Source: Phenylobacterium sp. (GTDB taxonomy: Bacteria; Pseudomonadota; Alphaproteobacteria; Caulobacterales; Caulobacteraceae). Taken from it: DNA of 47,799 nt. Every line of letters starts with the position of its first letter. Positions within the stretch are counted from its first letter, which is position 1. The position numbers and the translations under genes are program-made. The DNA lies in NCBI RefSeq assembly GCF_030697925.1, contig NZ_JAUYOJ010000108.1:1-47799 (forward strand), given 5' to 3'. Below, in pieces: positions 10,271 to 20,062 of the stretch. Below the pieces are notes generated by a model, which did not search any database, had not been told where the DNA came from, and saw nothing but the letters and a program-made list of their open reading frames with translations.

Positions 10271-12082
10271 ATGACCCAGACCCTCGACCTGTTCCCTATC
10301 GGCAACTGCGCGGCAAGCGCCTTGATCGACCGCGCCGGGCGGTTCGTCTGGGCCTGCGCGCCCCGGGTCGACGGGGATCCGATGTTCTCGGCCCTGCTGG
10401 GCGGTCGCGATCCCGACGAGGACCCCGAGGCCCAGGGACTCTGGGCGGTGGAGCTGGAGCACCAGGCCAGCGTCCGCCAGAGCTATCTGCGCAACACTCC
10501 AATCCTCTTGACCGAGATCACCGACAAGTCGGGCGCCGTGGTCCAGGTGATCGACTTCTGCCCGCGCTATCGCCAGTTCGGACGGGTCTACCGGCCGATG
10601 GCCTTCATCCGCATCGTGCGGCCGCTGACGGGCACGGCCAGTATCCGGGTGCGCCTGCGCCCCACCGTCAACTGGGGCCAGACGCCGCTCGCGCGGACCT
10701 CCGGCTCCAACCACGTCCGCTATGTGGGCGGGGAGATGACCCTGCGGATGACCACCGACGCCCCGGTGGGCCATGTCGAACACGAGCGGCTGTTCCGGCT
10801 GGAAGAGCCCGTCGCCATGTTCCTCGGCCCCGACGAGGGCTTCGATTCCGACCTCGCCACCACCGCCGAGCGGATGCTGAAGGAGACCACCGACTATTGG
10901 CGCGGCTGGGTGCGCACGCTCTCGGTGCCGCTGGAGTGGCAGGAGGCGGTGATCCGCGCGGCGATCACACTCAAGCTCTGCGCCCACGAGGAGACCGGCG
11001 CCATCGTCGCGGCCCTGACCACCTCGATCCCCGAGCACCCGCCCCACGACGGCCAGCAGGGCCGCAACTGGGACTACCGCTACTGCTGGCTGCGGGACGC
11101 CTACTACGTGGTCCAGGCCCTGAACCGGCTGGGCGCCGCCGACCTGCTGGAGAACTACCTCGGCTACCTGCGCAACATCGTCGACCGCTCAAAGGGCGGC
11201 CACGTCCAGCCGCTCTACGGGGTCGGGCTGGAGCCCTCGCTCACCGAGCGTTTCGCCGAGCACCTGCCGGGCTATCGCGGCATGGGCCCGGTGCGGCTGG
11301 GCAACCAGGCGCACGAACACCTGCAGCATGACGTCTACGGACAGATCGTACTCTCCACGGTGCAGGCCTTCTTCGACGAAAGGCTGTTCCGGCCGGCCAC
11401 GGTCGACGACTTCTGCAGCCTGGAGCCGGTGGGCGACCGGGCCTTCGAACTGCACGACAAGCCCGACGCCAGCCTCTGGGAGTTCCGCGGCCGCGAGGCG
11501 GTGCACACCTATTCGGCGGTGATGTGCTGGGCGGCCTGCGACCGGCTGGGCAATGCGGCGGCCAAGCTCGGCCTGTTGGAACGGGCCGATTTCTGGAACG
11601 AACGGGCCGCCAGGGTGCGCCAGACCATCGAGACCCGGGCCTGGAACGCCGAGCTCGGCCGGTTCGCCGCGACTTTCGGCGGCGACGAGCTGGACGCCAG
11701 CCTGCTGCAACTGGTCGATGTCCGCTTCGTCAGCCCCGACGACCCGCGCATGGCCGCCACCATCGCAGCGGTGGAGACGGGCCTGCGCCGGGGGTCCTTC
11801 ATGCTGCGCTACGCCCAGCCCGACGACTTCGGCGAACCCAAGACCGCCTTCAACATCTGCACCTTCTGGCTCATCGAGGTGCTGCACCTGTCGGGCCGCG
11901 CGACGGAGGCTCGCGCGCTGTTCACCGAGATGCTGGACCGCCGCACCGCGGCGGGGTTGCTGTCGGAGGACATCGCCTTCGACGGCGGCGAGCTGTGGGG
12001 CAACTATCCGCAGACCTATTCCCTGGTGGGGCTGATCAACTGCGCGACCATGCTGTCGAAGCCATGGGCCTCGGTGCGATGA
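10271..12082 (+). CDS. GH15-family glucan hydrolase (glucoamylase- or trehalase-like)
   Basis: A 603-residue protein with the two-part GH15 layout: an N-terminal beta-sandwich (about 1-230), then an (alpha/alpha)6 catalytic barrel. The barrel has the family signature RNWDYRYCWLRDAYY after TTSIPEHP. The predicted general acid is E404 in SLWEFRGRE, and the base E566 in GLLSEDIAFDGGELWGNYPQ. No signal peptide, so it acts in the cytoplasm. GH15 members include glucoamylases, glucodextranases and the mycobacterial-type trehalases. The nearby otsBA genes make a trehalase role attractive, while the debranching gene upstream favours a glucan role. I cannot separate these from sequence alone. Confidence 0.88.
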   Translation: MTQTLDLFPIGNCAASALIDRAGRFVWACAPRVDGDPMFSALLGGRDPDEDPEAQGLWAVELEHQASVRQSYLRNTPILLTEITDKSGAVVQVIDFCPRYRQFGRVYRPMAFIRIVRPLTGTASIRVRLRPTVNWGQTPLARTSGSNHVRYVGGEMTLRMTTDAPVGHVEHERLFRLEEPVAMFLGPDEGFDSDLATTAERMLKETTDYWRGWVRTLSVPLEWQEAVIRAAITLKLCAHEETGAIVAALTTSIPEHPPHDGQQGRNWDYRYCWLRDAYYVVQALNRLGAADLLENYLGYLRNIVDRSKGGHVQPLYGVGLEPSLTERFAEHLPGYRGMGPVRLGNQAHEHLQHDVYGQIVLSTVQAFFDERLFRPATVDDFCSLEPVGDRAFELHDKPDASLWEFRGREAVHTYSAVMCWAACDRLGNAAAKLGLLERADFWNERAARVRQTIETRAWNAELGRFAATFGGDELDASLLQLVDVRFVSPDDPRMAATIAAVETGLRRGSFMLRYAQPDDFGEPKTAFNICTFWLIEVLHLSGRATEARALFTEMLDRRTAAGLLSEDIAFDGGELWGNYPQTYSLVGLINCATMLSKPWASVR

Positions 12083-12137
12083 TTTTTTTCGCGCCCCGCG
12101 AGTTGTCTAGGGCCCGCGCGCGGCGCTCGCGGGCGGC

Positions 12138-13607
12138 TTAATCGTACCAGGCCCGTTCGGAGCGTTCGATCAGGGCGAAGGCGCCCGAGGGGCCCCAGGA
12201 TCCGGCCGCATAGGGCTTGGGCGCCATGCCGGATTCCCGCCAGGCGTCGGCCACGCCGTCGATCCATTCCCAGGCCCGCTCCACCTCGTCGCGGCGGACG
12301 AACAGGGTGCGGTTGCCGGCGATGACGTCCAGGATCAGCCGCTCATAGGCGATGCGCCGCCGCGCGTTGGGGCCGGAATAGGCCTTGGCCAGGGACAGCG
12401 AGAGCGGCAGGGACTGCAGCCGCATGCCACCTTCCGAGAGGCCCGGCGCCTTGTTCATCATCAGCAGCTCGATGTCCTCGTCAGGCTGCAGGTCGATGAC
12501 CAGCCGGTTGGCCTGCAGGTCGGCCTCCGCCGCGGCGTCGAAGATCGAATGCGGCACGGCCTTGAACTGGATGGCGATCTGGGTGCGTCGCTCGGGGAGC
12601 CGCTTGCCGGTGCGCAGGAAGAACGGCACCCCGGCCCAGCGCCAGTTGTCGATATCGGCCCGCAGGGCGACGAAGGTGTCGGTCTCCGACGGCTGGCCGC
12701 GCTCGGTCGCGTAGCCCGCGGCGCTCTCGCCGGCCACCACCCCGGCCGTGTACTGGCCGCGCACGCTGACCGCCTGGACGTCGGCGCGGGTCACCGGGCG
12801 CAGGGAGCGCAGCACCTTGACCTTCTCGTCGCGGACCGAGTCCGGCTCCATGTCCGACGGCGGCTCCATGGCCACTAGGCACAGGAGCTGCAGCATGTGG
12901 TTCTGCACCATGTCGCGCAGGGCGCCGTACTCGTCGTAATAGGGCCAGCGGTCGCCCACGCCTTCCGTCTCGGCCACAGTGATCTGTACGTGGTCGATGG
13001 TCAGGTTGTTCCACAGCGGCTCGAACAGGACATTGGCGAAGCGCAGGGCCAGCAGGTTCTGCACCGTCTCCTTGCCGAGATAGTGGTCGATCCGGAAGAT
13101 GCTCTCCTCGGCGAAGACCTTGGCCACCGCGCCGTTGATCACCTTGGAGCTGGCCAGGTCGCGGCCGATGGGCTTTTCCAGCACGATGCGGGTCTGGGGC
13201 GTGGCCAGACCCGCGGCCGCCAGGGCGGCGCAGACGCGGCCATAGATGCTGGGCGACACGGCCAGATAGAAGATCGGGGTCTTGGCCGGGCCGATGACGG
13301 CCTTCAGCTCCGCGGCGCCGTCCGGGGTCGTGGCGTCGGCGCCCACATAGTCGAGCCGGGCCTCGAACCGGGCCCAGACCTTGTCGTCAAGTCCCGAGGG
13401 GCCCGCGCGGTCGCCGACCGCCTCCTTGACCAGGGCCTTGAAGGCCTCGGGGCTCATTTCGGCCCGCGCGGTAGCGATGACCCGGAAGCCCTCGGCGAGG
13501 AATCCGTCGGCGTCCAGGAAGTACAGCGACGGGAACAGCATCTTCTGGGCGAGGTCGCCCGTGCCGCCGAACAGGACGATCACATCGGCGAGAGGCTGCT
13601 CGGCCAT
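12138..13607 (-). CDS. zwf: Glucose-6-phosphate 1-dehydrogenase
   Basis: Oxidises glucose 6-phosphate to 6-phosphogluconolactone with NADP+ or NAD+, feeding Pgl and the ED route. The 489 residues show the Rossmann motif FGGTGDLAQKMLFPSLY near the N-terminus, EKPIGRDLASS, and the substrate-site signature RIDHYLGKETVQNLLALRF. The C-terminus ends WGPSGAFALIER. I chose the ATG at 13607 because AAGGTGA lies 8 bases upstream and the Rossmann start fits; the frame stays open 66 bp further without a ribosome site. It is a single gene, separated from pgl-edd-glk-eda by about 7 kb of glucan genes. otsB is divergent from it. Confidence 0.96.
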   Translation of the reverse strand: MAEQPLADVIVLFGGTGDLAQKMLFPSLYFLDADGFLAEGFRVIATARAEMSPEAFKALVKEAVGDRAGPSGLDDKVWARFEARLDYVGADATTPDGAAELKAVIGPAKTPIFYLAVSPSIYGRVCAALAAAGLATPQTRIVLEKPIGRDLASSKVINGAVAKVFAEESIFRIDHYLGKETVQNLLALRFANVLFEPLWNNLTIDHVQITVAETEGVGDRWPYYDEYGALRDMVQNHMLQLLCLVAMEPPSDMEPDSVRDEKVKVLRSLRPVTRADVQAVSVRGQYTAGVVAGESAAGYATERGQPSETDTFVALRADIDNWRWAGVPFFLRTGKRLPERRTQIAIQFKAVPHSIFDAAAEADLQANRLVIDLQPDEDIELLMMNKAPGLSEGGMRLQSLPLSLSLAKAYSGPNARRRIAYERLILDVIAGNRTLFVRRDEVERAWEWIDGVADAWRESGMAPKPYAAGSWGPSGAFALIERSERAWYD

Positions 13608-13663
13608 CGAAGTCACCTTTTCGAGAGATTGCGCTCGAAATGCGCATAGCCGTGTTCGGGGAC

Positions 13664-13689
13664 GCAACGTCAAGCCCTGGTCCGTCGTT
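13664..13689 (+). promoter_or_regulatory. Candidate EcfG-type stress promoter before otsBA-ligD
   Basis: GCAAC at 13664-13668 and CGTT at 13686-13689 are 17 bp apart, one mismatch from the alphaproteobacterial general-stress consensus GGAAC-N16/17-CGTT. It lies about 80 bp before the otsB ATG. Trehalose synthesis genes are known EcfG/RpoE2 targets in several alphaproteobacteria. The mismatch makes this a weak call. Confidence 0.28.
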
Positions 13690-13768
13690 CACCACCTGGA
13701 ACGGGAGGAAATGGATCGATCCACGCTGGCGAGCGTTCCCTTGCCGGTGGGCGCATCCAAAGGATTTC

Positions 13769-14521
13769 ATGAGCATCGCGGAATTGCAGATCGGGCTCGA
13801 AGCCCCTCCAGCGCGTCTGACGCTCGCGGGTACGGCCCTGTTCCTGGACCTGGATGGTACCCTGGCGACCATCGCCGAGCGTCCTGAGGACGTGCGTCCC
13901 GATCCGCGCCGCACCAACCTGATCGAGCGCCTCTTGCTGGGACTGGACGGTCGCCTGGCCGTGGTCAGCGGCCGGTCGCTGGAGGATATCGACCACATCC
14001 TGGAAGGCCGGGTGACCACCGTCGCCGCCATCCACGGCCTGGTCCGCCGCGACGCCTGCGGCGTGGTGGGCCAGGCCGCGCCGCATCCGGCGCTCGGCCA
14101 GGCCGCCGCGCGGCTCGCCGAGTTCGCCGCCAGCGACCCGAACCTGCTCATCGAGGACAAGGCGCTCAGCCTCGCCCTGCACTATCGCCAGGCGCCGCAC
14201 CTAGCCCAGGCGGCCCGAGACCTGGCCCAAGCGATCGCCGACGAGACCGGCCTGGCCTGCCAGCCCGGCGACATGGTGGTGGAACTGCGCACCCCCGGCG
14301 CCAGCAAGGGCGACTCCATCCGCGCCTTCATGACCGAACCGCCCTTCGCCGGCGCCATGCCGGTCTTCCTGGGCGACGACCTGACCGACGAGCACGGCTT
14401 CTTCGCCGTCAACATCCTGGGCGGCTACGGAGTCCTGGTGGGACCCCAGCGCCGCACCGTGGCGCGCTACATGCTGGCCGACGTCGAGGCCGCCCTGGCC
14501 TGGCTGGAGGCCGCGTCATGA
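13769..14521 (+). CDS. otsB: Trehalose-6-phosphate phosphatase
   Basis: A HAD-superfamily phosphatase that removes phosphate from trehalose 6-phosphate. The 250 residues have HAD motif I as FLDLDGTLATI near the N-terminus, VVSGRS (motif II), KALSLALHYR, and motif IV GDDLTDEHGFFAV. The ATG at 13769 is preceded by AAAGGA and opens directly onto the conserved part. The frame remains open to 13640, but that stretch has no family similarity. The stop overlaps the otsA start as ATGA, so phosphatase and synthase are made together. In this operon otsB precedes otsA. Confidence 0.93.
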   Translation: MSIAELQIGLEAPPARLTLAGTALFLDLDGTLATIAERPEDVRPDPRRTNLIERLLLGLDGRLAVVSGRSLEDIDHILEGRVTTVAAIHGLVRRDACGVVGQAAPHPALGQAAARLAEFAASDPNLLIEDKALSLALHYRQAPHLAQAARDLAQAIADETGLACQPGDMVVELRTPGASKGDSIRAFMTEPPFAGAMPVFLGDDLTDEHGFFAVNILGGYGVLVGPQRRTVARYMLADVEAALAWLEAAS

Positions 14522-16140
14522 GCCGCCTGATCGTCGTCTCCAATCGGGTCAGCCCGCCCAGCGGCAAGGGCGACGAGAGCGTGGGCGGCCTGGCCATGGC
14601 GCTCTCGGCGGCGCTGCGCGAATATTCCGGCCTGTGGTTCGGCTGGAGCGGCAAGACCGCGCCGGAATTCACCGGCCAACTCTCGATGCAGATCGCCGAC
14701 GGGGTGACGGTGGCCACGGTCGACCTCGAGGAAGCCGACCTCAGCGAATATTACAACGGCTATGCCAACAAGACGCTCTGGCCACTGTTCCATTACCGGC
14801 AGGACCTGACCGCCTACGACCGCTCGTTCGACGAGGGCTATCAGCGGGTGAACCGCCGGTTCGCCGAGACCCTGCGCCCCCTCATCGAGGAGGGCGACCT
14901 GATCTGGATCCACGACTACCACCTGATCCCGCTCGGCCGGGAGTTGAGGGCGCTGGGGATCGAGAACCGGATCGGATTCTTCCTGCACATCCCCTGGCCC
15001 GCCCACCAGCTGGTGGCGACCCTGCCGCGCCACAGGCAGTTGGTGGAGGCCCTGTTCGACTACGATTTGGTCGGCTTCCAGACGCCGGAATACCGCCAGG
15101 CCTTCGAGGAATACGTGCTGAGCGAGGCGGGCGGCGACATCGTCGACGAGACGCGGCTGCGGGCGTTCGGCAAGGCCGTCCAGGTCGGCGACTTCCCCAT
15201 CGGCATCGACGCGGTCGAGTTCGCCGAGATGGTGGCGGGCGTGCGGGCCGAGCGCACCTACGGCGTGATGGCGGCCCACACCGCCTTCCGCAAGATGATC
15301 GTGGGCGTCGATCGCCTGGACTATTCCAAGGGCCTGGAGGAACGGTTCCTGGGCTTCGAGCGCCTGCTGGCCGACAATCCGCACCTGCGCCGCGAGGTGC
15401 TGATGCTGCAGATCGCCCCGGTGAGCCGGGAAGGCGTCGATTCCTACCAGGAGATCCGCGCGCGGCTGGACGCGCTGTCGGGCCGGATCAACGGCGAATA
15501 TGCCGACATCGACTGGAATCCGGTCCGCTATGTGAACCGCAACTATCGCCGCGACGAGCTGGCAGGGGTCTATCGCGCCGCCAAGGTCGGCCTGGTCACC
15601 CCCATGCGCGACGGCATGAACCTAGTGGCCAAGGAGTTCGTGGCCGCCCAGGATCCGGACGATCCCGGCGTGCTGGTGTTGTCGAAGTTCGCCGGCGCCG
15701 CCAACCAGATGGGCGAGGCCCTGATCGTCAATCCCAACAGCCCCGAAGAAATCGCCGACGCCCTGAAGCGGGCCTTGAGCATGGGGCTGGCGGAGCGAAT
15801 CCGCCGCTGGAGCGCTCTGAACGAGGGCGTCCAACGCGACGACGTCACGGCCTGGAGGGACGCCTTCGTCAAGGCGCTCGCCGGGGAAGAAGAACCGCGC
15901 AATCCATCCGAAGGCCGACACTATGGCGAACAAGCTCGCCCGCTATCAGTCGATGAGAGACTTCTCCAGGACCTCGGAGCCGAGCGGGAAGCAGACGACC
16001 GCACCTTCGGAACGCCTGCGCTACGTGATCCAGAAGCACGCGGCGACCCGCCTCCACTACGACTTCAGGCTGGAACTGGACGGGGTCTTCAAGTCCTGGG
16101 CCGTGACCAGGGGACCCTCGCTCGACCCACGCGACCGTAG
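14518..16140 (+). CDS. otsA: Trehalose-6-phosphate synthase with an unusual C-terminal tail
   Basis: A GT20 synthase that joins UDP-glucose and glucose 6-phosphate. Key elements are present: [11 protein letters not shown] at the start, [40 protein letters not shown], and [15 protein letters not shown]. Family similarity ends near residue 458, in DAFVKALAG, close to the usual length of about 460-475. No stop follows there; the frame runs on for about 82 residues to 540, overlapping the ligD start region by 218 bp in another phase. That tail ([10 protein letters not shown] onward) looks like shadow translation of ligD, so either the native stop was lost or a small indel exists. Catalysis should not need the tail. 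Confidence 0.92.
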   Translation: MSRLIVVSNRVSPPSGKGDESVGGLAMALSAALREYSGLWFGWSGKTAPEFTGQLSMQIADGVTVATVDLEEADLSEYYNGYANKTLWPLFHYRQDLTAYDRSFDEGYQRVNRRFAETLRPLIEEGDLIWIHDYHLIPLGRELRALGIENRIGFFLHIPWPAHQLVATLPRHRQLVEALFDYDLVGFQTPEYRQAFEEYVLSEAGGDIVDETRLRAFGKAVQVGDFPIGIDAVEFAEMVAGVRAERTYGVMAAHTAFRKMIVGVDRLDYSKGLEERFLGFERLLADNPHLRREVLMLQIAPVSREGVDSYQEIRARLDALSGRINGEYADIDWNPVRYVNRNYRRDELAGVYRAAKVGLVTPMRDGMNLVAKEFVAAQDPDDPGVLVLSKFAGAANQMGEALIVNPNSPEEIADALKRALSMGLAERIRRWSALNEGVQRDDVTAWRDAFVKALAGEEEPRNPSEGRHYGEQARPLSVDERLLQDLGAEREADDRTFGTPALRDPEARGDPPPLRLQAGTGRGLQVLGRDQGTLARPTRP

Positions 16141-18532
16141 GCTGGCGGTCGAGGTCGAGGACCATCCGCTCGACTATGGCGACTTCGAGGGCACGATCCC
16201 AAAGGGCGCGTACGGTGGCGGTTCGGTCATGCTGTGGGACCGCGGCTATTGGGCGCCCGAGCCGGGGACCGACGCCCATGAGGGCCTGAAGAAGGGCGAC
16301 CTGAAGATTGTCCTGGAGGGGGAGCGCCTGCACGGCGGCTTCGTCCTGGTGCGGATGAAGAACGACCGCGAGCGCGGCAAGCGCAACAACTGGCTGCTGA
16401 TCAAGCACCGCGACCAATTCGCCTGCGAGGGCGACGCCGACGCCCTGCTCAAGGACAACGACAACTCCGTGGCCTCTGGCCGCGACATGGAGGCCATCGC
16501 CGCCGGCAAGGGCAAGGCGCCCAAGCCGTTCATGAAGCTGCGCAAGGCGAAGGCGGGCGCCAATGATGTCTGGCGGAGCAAGCCCAAGGCCGCCGCGCCG
16601 AAGACCGCCGCCAGGCCTCTGAAGGCCGCGCCCGCGCCGAAGCTCAAGGCCGGGCCCATGCCGTCCTTCATCGAGCCGCAGTTCTGCAAGTCCGTCGACC
16701 GCCCGCCGCAGGGTCCGGGATGGGGCCACGAGGTGAAGTTCGACGGCTATCGGCTGCAGATCCGGGTGGAGGACGGCAAGGCGGTGATCCGCACCCGCAA
16801 GGGCCTGGACTGGACGGCGAAGTTCAAGGCCATCGCGGAGGCGGCGTCGGAGCTTCCGGACGGCATGCTGGACGGCGAGGCCGTGGCCCTGGACCACAAC
16901 GGCGCGCCCAGCTTCCACGGTCTGCAGGCGGCGTTGTCGGACGGCGACACCGGCGACCTGATCTATTTCGCCTTCGACCTGCTGTTCGCGGACGGCAAGG
17001 ACCTGCGCCCGCTGTCCCTGCGCGATCGCAAGGCGGCGCTGAAGGCCCTGCTCTCCGATGACGATCCGCGGCTGCGCTATGTCGAACACTTCGAGACCTC
17101 GGGCGACGCCGTGCTGCAGTCAGCCTGTCGAATGGAGCTTGAGGGGATTATCTCCAAGCGCCTGGACGCGCCTTACCGCTCGGGCCGCGGCGAGACCTGG
17201 ACCAAGGCCAAGTGCCGGGCGGGCCATGAGGTGGTGATCGGCGGCTGGACCGGCGAGAAGGGCCAGCTCCGCTCCCTGCTGGTGGGGGTCCATCGCGACG
17301 GCAAGCTGGTCCATGTTGGCCGGGTCGGGACGGGCTTCGGCCGTGACGTCGTCGCCCGCGTCCTACCGGCCCTGGAAGCGGTCGCCAGCGGGAAGAGCCC
17401 ATTCGCCGGACCGGGCGCCCCGCGGAAGGAAGCCAACATCCACTGGGCCAGGCCCGAGTTGGTGGCGGAGATCGAGTTCGCGGGCTTCACTGGCGACGGC
17501 AATGTCCGCCAGGCGGCCTTCAAGGGCCTGCGCGCCGACAAGCCGGCGCAGGAGGTGGAGGCCGAGGTTCCCGTCCCGGCGGAGAAGGCCGAACTGGCGC
17601 AACCCAAGCCCGCCAAGCGGGGTGTCAAGATGGGCGAGGCGATGGTCCTGGGGGTGCGGATCTCCAGCCCCAACAAGGCGCTGTGGCCCAACTCCGCCGA
17701 CGATCACCGGCCGGTGACCAAGCTCGACCTCGCCCGGTACCTGGAGGCCGTCGGGCCCTGGATGATGCCGCATATCGAGGGCCGGCCCTGCTCGGTGATC
17801 CGCAGCCCCGACGGGATCGGCGGCGAGCAGTTCTTCCAGCGCCATGTGGGCAAGGGCGCCTCCAACCTGATCGAGCAGGTCAAGGTTCTGGGCGACCACA
17901 AGCCCTACCAGCAGATCGACCGCATCGAGGGCCTGATCGCCTTCGCCCAGGCCGGGGCGACCGAATACCACCCCTGGAACTGCCGTCCGCATGAGCCGGA
18001 GGTCCCGGGCCGCCTGATCTTCGACCTGGATCCCGGGCCGGATGTCGGCTTCGATGATGTGGTCGCCGCGGCCCGCGACGTGCGCGAACGGCTGGAGGAA
18101 CTGGGCCTGGTCGCCTTCTGCAAGACCACCGGCGGCAAGGGCCTGCACGTGGTCACGCCCCTGGCCAAGCCCAAGGGCAAGCTCGACTGGCCGACCGCCA
18201 AGGCCTTCGCCCGCACCCTTTGCGAACGCATGGCCGCCGACGAGCCGGACAGGTACGTGGTCAACATGTCCAAGAAGCTGCGTGGCGGCCGGATCTTCCT
18301 CGACTATCTGCGCAATGACCGGCTCTCCACCGCCGTGGCGCCGCTGTCGCCGCGGGCGCGGGATGGGGCGACGGTGTCCTTCCCCCTGACCTGGAGCCAG
18401 GTGAAGGCGGGGCTGGATCCCAGGCGCTACACCATCCGCACTGCGCCCGGCCTGCTGAAGAAGACCGCCGCCTGGGCGGGCTACGCCGAGAGCGAGCGGT
18501 CGCTGGAGACGGCGATCAAGCGCCTGGGCTGA
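15923..18532 (+). CDS. ligD: Multifunctional DNA ligase D (phosphoesterase-ligase-polymerase)
   Basis: The bacterial end-joining enzyme that works with Ku. Domain order is 3'-phosphoesterase (about residues 30-165, with [18 protein letters not shown] and [13 protein letters not shown]), ATP-dependent ligase (about 245-540, lysine K272 in EVKFDGYR, then ELEGIISKR and WTKAKC), and primase-polymerase (about 580-869, with the metal pair D701/D703 in FDLDPG and [13 protein letters not shown]). At 869 residues it resembles Pseudomonas LigD, with the phosphoesterase at the N-terminus. GAAGG sits 8 bases before the ATG. Its first 218 bp overlap otsA out of frame, and it is probably transcribed with otsBA. 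ku lies 0.6 kb beyond its end on the other strand. Confidence 0.95.
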   Translation: MANKLARYQSMRDFSRTSEPSGKQTTAPSERLRYVIQKHAATRLHYDFRLELDGVFKSWAVTRGPSLDPRDRRLAVEVEDHPLDYGDFEGTIPKGAYGGGSVMLWDRGYWAPEPGTDAHEGLKKGDLKIVLEGERLHGGFVLVRMKNDRERGKRNNWLLIKHRDQFACEGDADALLKDNDNSVASGRDMEAIAAGKGKAPKPFMKLRKAKAGANDVWRSKPKAAAPKTAARPLKAAPAPKLKAGPMPSFIEPQFCKSVDRPPQGPGWGHEVKFDGYRLQIRVEDGKAVIRTRKGLDWTAKFKAIAEAASELPDGMLDGEAVALDHNGAPSFHGLQAALSDGDTGDLIYFAFDLLFADGKDLRPLSLRDRKAALKALLSDDDPRLRYVEHFETSGDAVLQSACRMELEGIISKRLDAPYRSGRGETWTKAKCRAGHEVVIGGWTGEKGQLRSLLVGVHRDGKLVHVGRVGTGFGRDVVARVLPALEAVASGKSPFAGPGAPRKEANIHWARPELVAEIEFAGFTGDGNVRQAAFKGLRADKPAQEVEAEVPVPAEKAELAQPKPAKRGVKMGEAMVLGVRISSPNKALWPNSADDHRPVTKLDLARYLEAVGPWMMPHIEGRPCSVIRSPDGIGGEQFFQRHVGKGASNLIEQVKVLGDHKPYQQIDRIEGLIAFAQAGATEYHPWNCRPHEPEVPGRLIFDLDPGPDVGFDDVVAAARDVRERLEELGLVAFCKTTGGKGLHVVTPLAKPKGKLDWPTAKAFARTLCERMAADEPDRYVVNMSKKLRGGRIFLDYLRNDRLSTAVAPLSPRARDGATVSFPLTWSQVKAGLDPRRYTIRTAPGLLKKTAAWAGYAESERSLETAIKRLG

Positions 18533-18562
18533 AACATCGCGGTTTAATTGCGTCGCAGCGAT

Positions 18563-18586
18563 GAACCTGAGCTGAGCCATTCCGTT
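18563..18586 (+). promoter_or_regulatory. Candidate EcfG-type stress promoter of the RcnB-like gene
   Basis: GAAC at 18563-18566 and CGTT at 18583-18586 are 16 bp apart, within the general-stress sigma consensus; the base before GAAC is T rather than G. It lies about 60 bp before the ATG, a normal promoter distance. No sigma-70 boxes are obvious in this gap. Confidence 0.38.
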
Positions 18587-18644
18587 CAGACCGGGCTCAA
18601 CCGGGCCCCATCATCATGGCTCCAAGTTCAACAGGAGAGCCGAG

Positions 18645-19112
18645 ATGAAGAAGCTTCTGACCGCCACCATGGCCTTGGCCGTCCTGGCCAGCGCCGGCGC
18701 CGCGGGCGCGCAACCCTATGGCGGCGTCCGCCACGATGAGCGTCGGGACGAACAGCGCCACGACCGCCAGGACGAGCGCCGCGATGACCGTCGCGACTAC
18801 CGGGACGGCCGCCGGGACGATCGCCGGGAATACCGCGCCGAGCGCCGCTATGACCGCCATGTCCAGCGGGCCCACAGGCACTACCGCGCGGCCCAGTACC
18901 AGCGTCCGTCGGCCTACCGCTATCACCAGTGGAGCCGTGGCGAGCGGCTGCCCCGCAGCTATCGCGACAGTCGCTATCGGGTCGACTATCGCACCTACGG
19001 CCTGCGCGCCCCGCCCCGCGGCTACTACTACACCCGGGTCGACAACGACGTGCTGCTGACCGCGGCCGCCACCGGCCTGATCGCCTCGGTGATCGTGGAC
19101 CTGTTCCAGTAG
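18645..19112 (+). CDS. RcnB-like exported Arg/Asp-rich protein
   Basis: A 155-residue secreted protein with a signal peptide (residues 1 to about 22, MKKLLTATMALAVLASAGAAG, cut near GAQ). A low-complexity middle (about 28-70) is packed with RRDE, RHDR and RRDDRR. The C-terminal part resembles the RcnB domain: YHQWSRGERLPRSYR, VDYRTYGLRAPPRGYYYTRVDNDVLLTAAATGLIASVI. E. coli RcnB is a periplasmic protein needed for nickel/cobalt homeostasis, but most alphaproteobacterial relatives have no tested role. AGGAGAG precedes the ATG. It sits between ligD and the convergent ku, and a hairpin at 19136-19164 ends the unit. Confidence 0.75.
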   Translation: MKKLLTATMALAVLASAGAAGAQPYGGVRHDERRDEQRHDRQDERRDDRRDYRDGRRDDRREYRAERRYDRHVQRAHRHYRAAQYQRPSAYRYHQWSRGERLPRSYRDSRYRVDYRTYGLRAPPRGYYYTRVDNDVLLTAAATGLIASVIVDLFQ

Positions 19113-19135
19113 GTCGCGCCTTCGAGCGACACGAG

Positions 19136-19164
19136 CGCCCCCGGGGCGAGAACCGGGGGCGTTT
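19136..19164 (+). terminator. Hairpin terminator after the RcnB-like gene
   Basis: CGCCCCCGG (19136-19144) and CCGGGGGCG (19153-19161) form a perfect 9-bp stem with an 8-base loop, followed by TTTG. The T tract is short, so termination may be partial. It also separates the convergent ku gene, whose stop is at 19170. Confidence 0.6.
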
Positions 19165-19169
19165 GCGTA

Positions 19170-20030
19170 TCAGGCCCGCTTCTTGGCCGCCGGTCTGCGG
19201 GCCGCCGAGGTCTTGGCGGGAGCCTTGCGAACCGGAGCCTTGCGGCGCGATCCGCCGCCCTCGCCCAGGCTGCGGCGCAGGGCCTCCATGAGATCGATGA
19301 CCTCGGCGGCCCTGGGTTCCTCGACCTTGGCGACCCGGCCGCCGTGCTTTTCCTTCTCCTGGATCAGCTTGCGCAGGGCGTCCTCATAACGGTCGTTGAA
19401 CTCCGACGGATCGAAGGGGCCTTCCAGCTGCTCGATGATCTTCTCGGCGATGGCCACCATCTTGGCGTCGGGCTTCACACCGGGAATGTGACCGAAGACC
19501 TCCTTCGGGTCGCGGACCTCGTTCTTCGAGCGAATCGTATAGGCGAGGATCCCGCGGTCGCGCGGCTCCAGGGCCAGGACCCGCTCGCGCTGGTGCATGA
19601 CCACCCGGGCCAGGGCCACCTTGGCGGCTCCCTCCATGGCCTCGCGGATGACGCTGTAGGCCTCGATGGCCATGTCGCCGTCCGGGGCCAGGAAATAGGG
19701 GTCGTTCCAGTAGAGCCGGTCGATCTCCGACTCGTCGACGAAGCGCTCGATGTCGATGGTGCGGGTGGTCTCCAGCCGGACGTTCCTGATCTCCTCGTCG
19801 GTGACCACGACGTAGCGGCCCTTCTCGATCTCGTAGCCCTTGACGATGTCGGCGCGCTCCACCGGCCCGGTCTCCGGATCGGTGGGGATCATGCGGATGC
19901 GGTTGTGGGTCTCCTTGTGCAGCATGTTGAAGGTGACGTCGCTGCTGCGCGAGGTGGCGGTGTGCAGGGCCACGGGGCAGCTCACCAGGGACAGGCGCAG
20001 ATAGCCCTGCCAGGTCGGACGGGTGGCCAT
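19170..20030 (-). CDS. ku: Ku DNA end-binding protein
   Basis: A 286-residue homodimeric bacterial Ku that rings broken DNA ends and recruits LigD. The core runs from TWQGYLRLSLVSCPVAL at the N-terminus through RSSDVTFNMLHKETHNRI, KGYEIEKGRYVVVTDEEI, LYWNDPYFLAPDG and VALARVVMHQRERVLALEPR. The C-terminus, after EVIDLMEALRRSL, is a lysine/alanine-rich tail (RRKAPVRKAPAKTS), typical of bacterial Ku and thought to help DNA binding and LigD contact. It is downstream of the esterase and SOS polymerase genes on the same strand, but has its own candidate stress promoter at 20063-20087. Only one ku copy is visible here. Confidence 0.95.
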   Translation of the reverse strand: MATRPTWQGYLRLSLVSCPVALHTATSRSSDVTFNMLHKETHNRIRMIPTDPETGPVERADIVKGYEIEKGRYVVVTDEEIRNVRLETTRTIDIERFVDESEIDRLYWNDPYFLAPDGDMAIEAYSVIREAMEGAAKVALARVVMHQRERVLALEPRDRGILAYTIRSKNEVRDPKEVFGHIPGVKPDAKMVAIAEKIIEQLEGPFDPSEFNDRYEDALRKLIQEKEKHGGRVAKVEEPRAAEVIDLMEALRRSLGEGGGSRRKAPVRKAPAKTSAARRPAAKKRA

Positions 20031-20062
20031 GACACGGACTCCGTAGCTTCAGAAGTCCGTGG

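Noticed and set aside
12095..12133. Inverted repeat CCCGCGAG/CTCGCGGG with a nearby T7 run between GH15 and zwf
   Set aside because: The T run precedes the stem on the plus strand and becomes an A run after it on the minus strand, so it is not an intrinsic terminator in either direction.
18726..18860. Repetitive GACGAACGCCG-like DNA resembling a short repeat array
   Set aside because: The repeats are irregular, lie in frame in the RcnB-like gene and encode Arg/Asp-rich sequence; no CRISPR spacing or cas genes.
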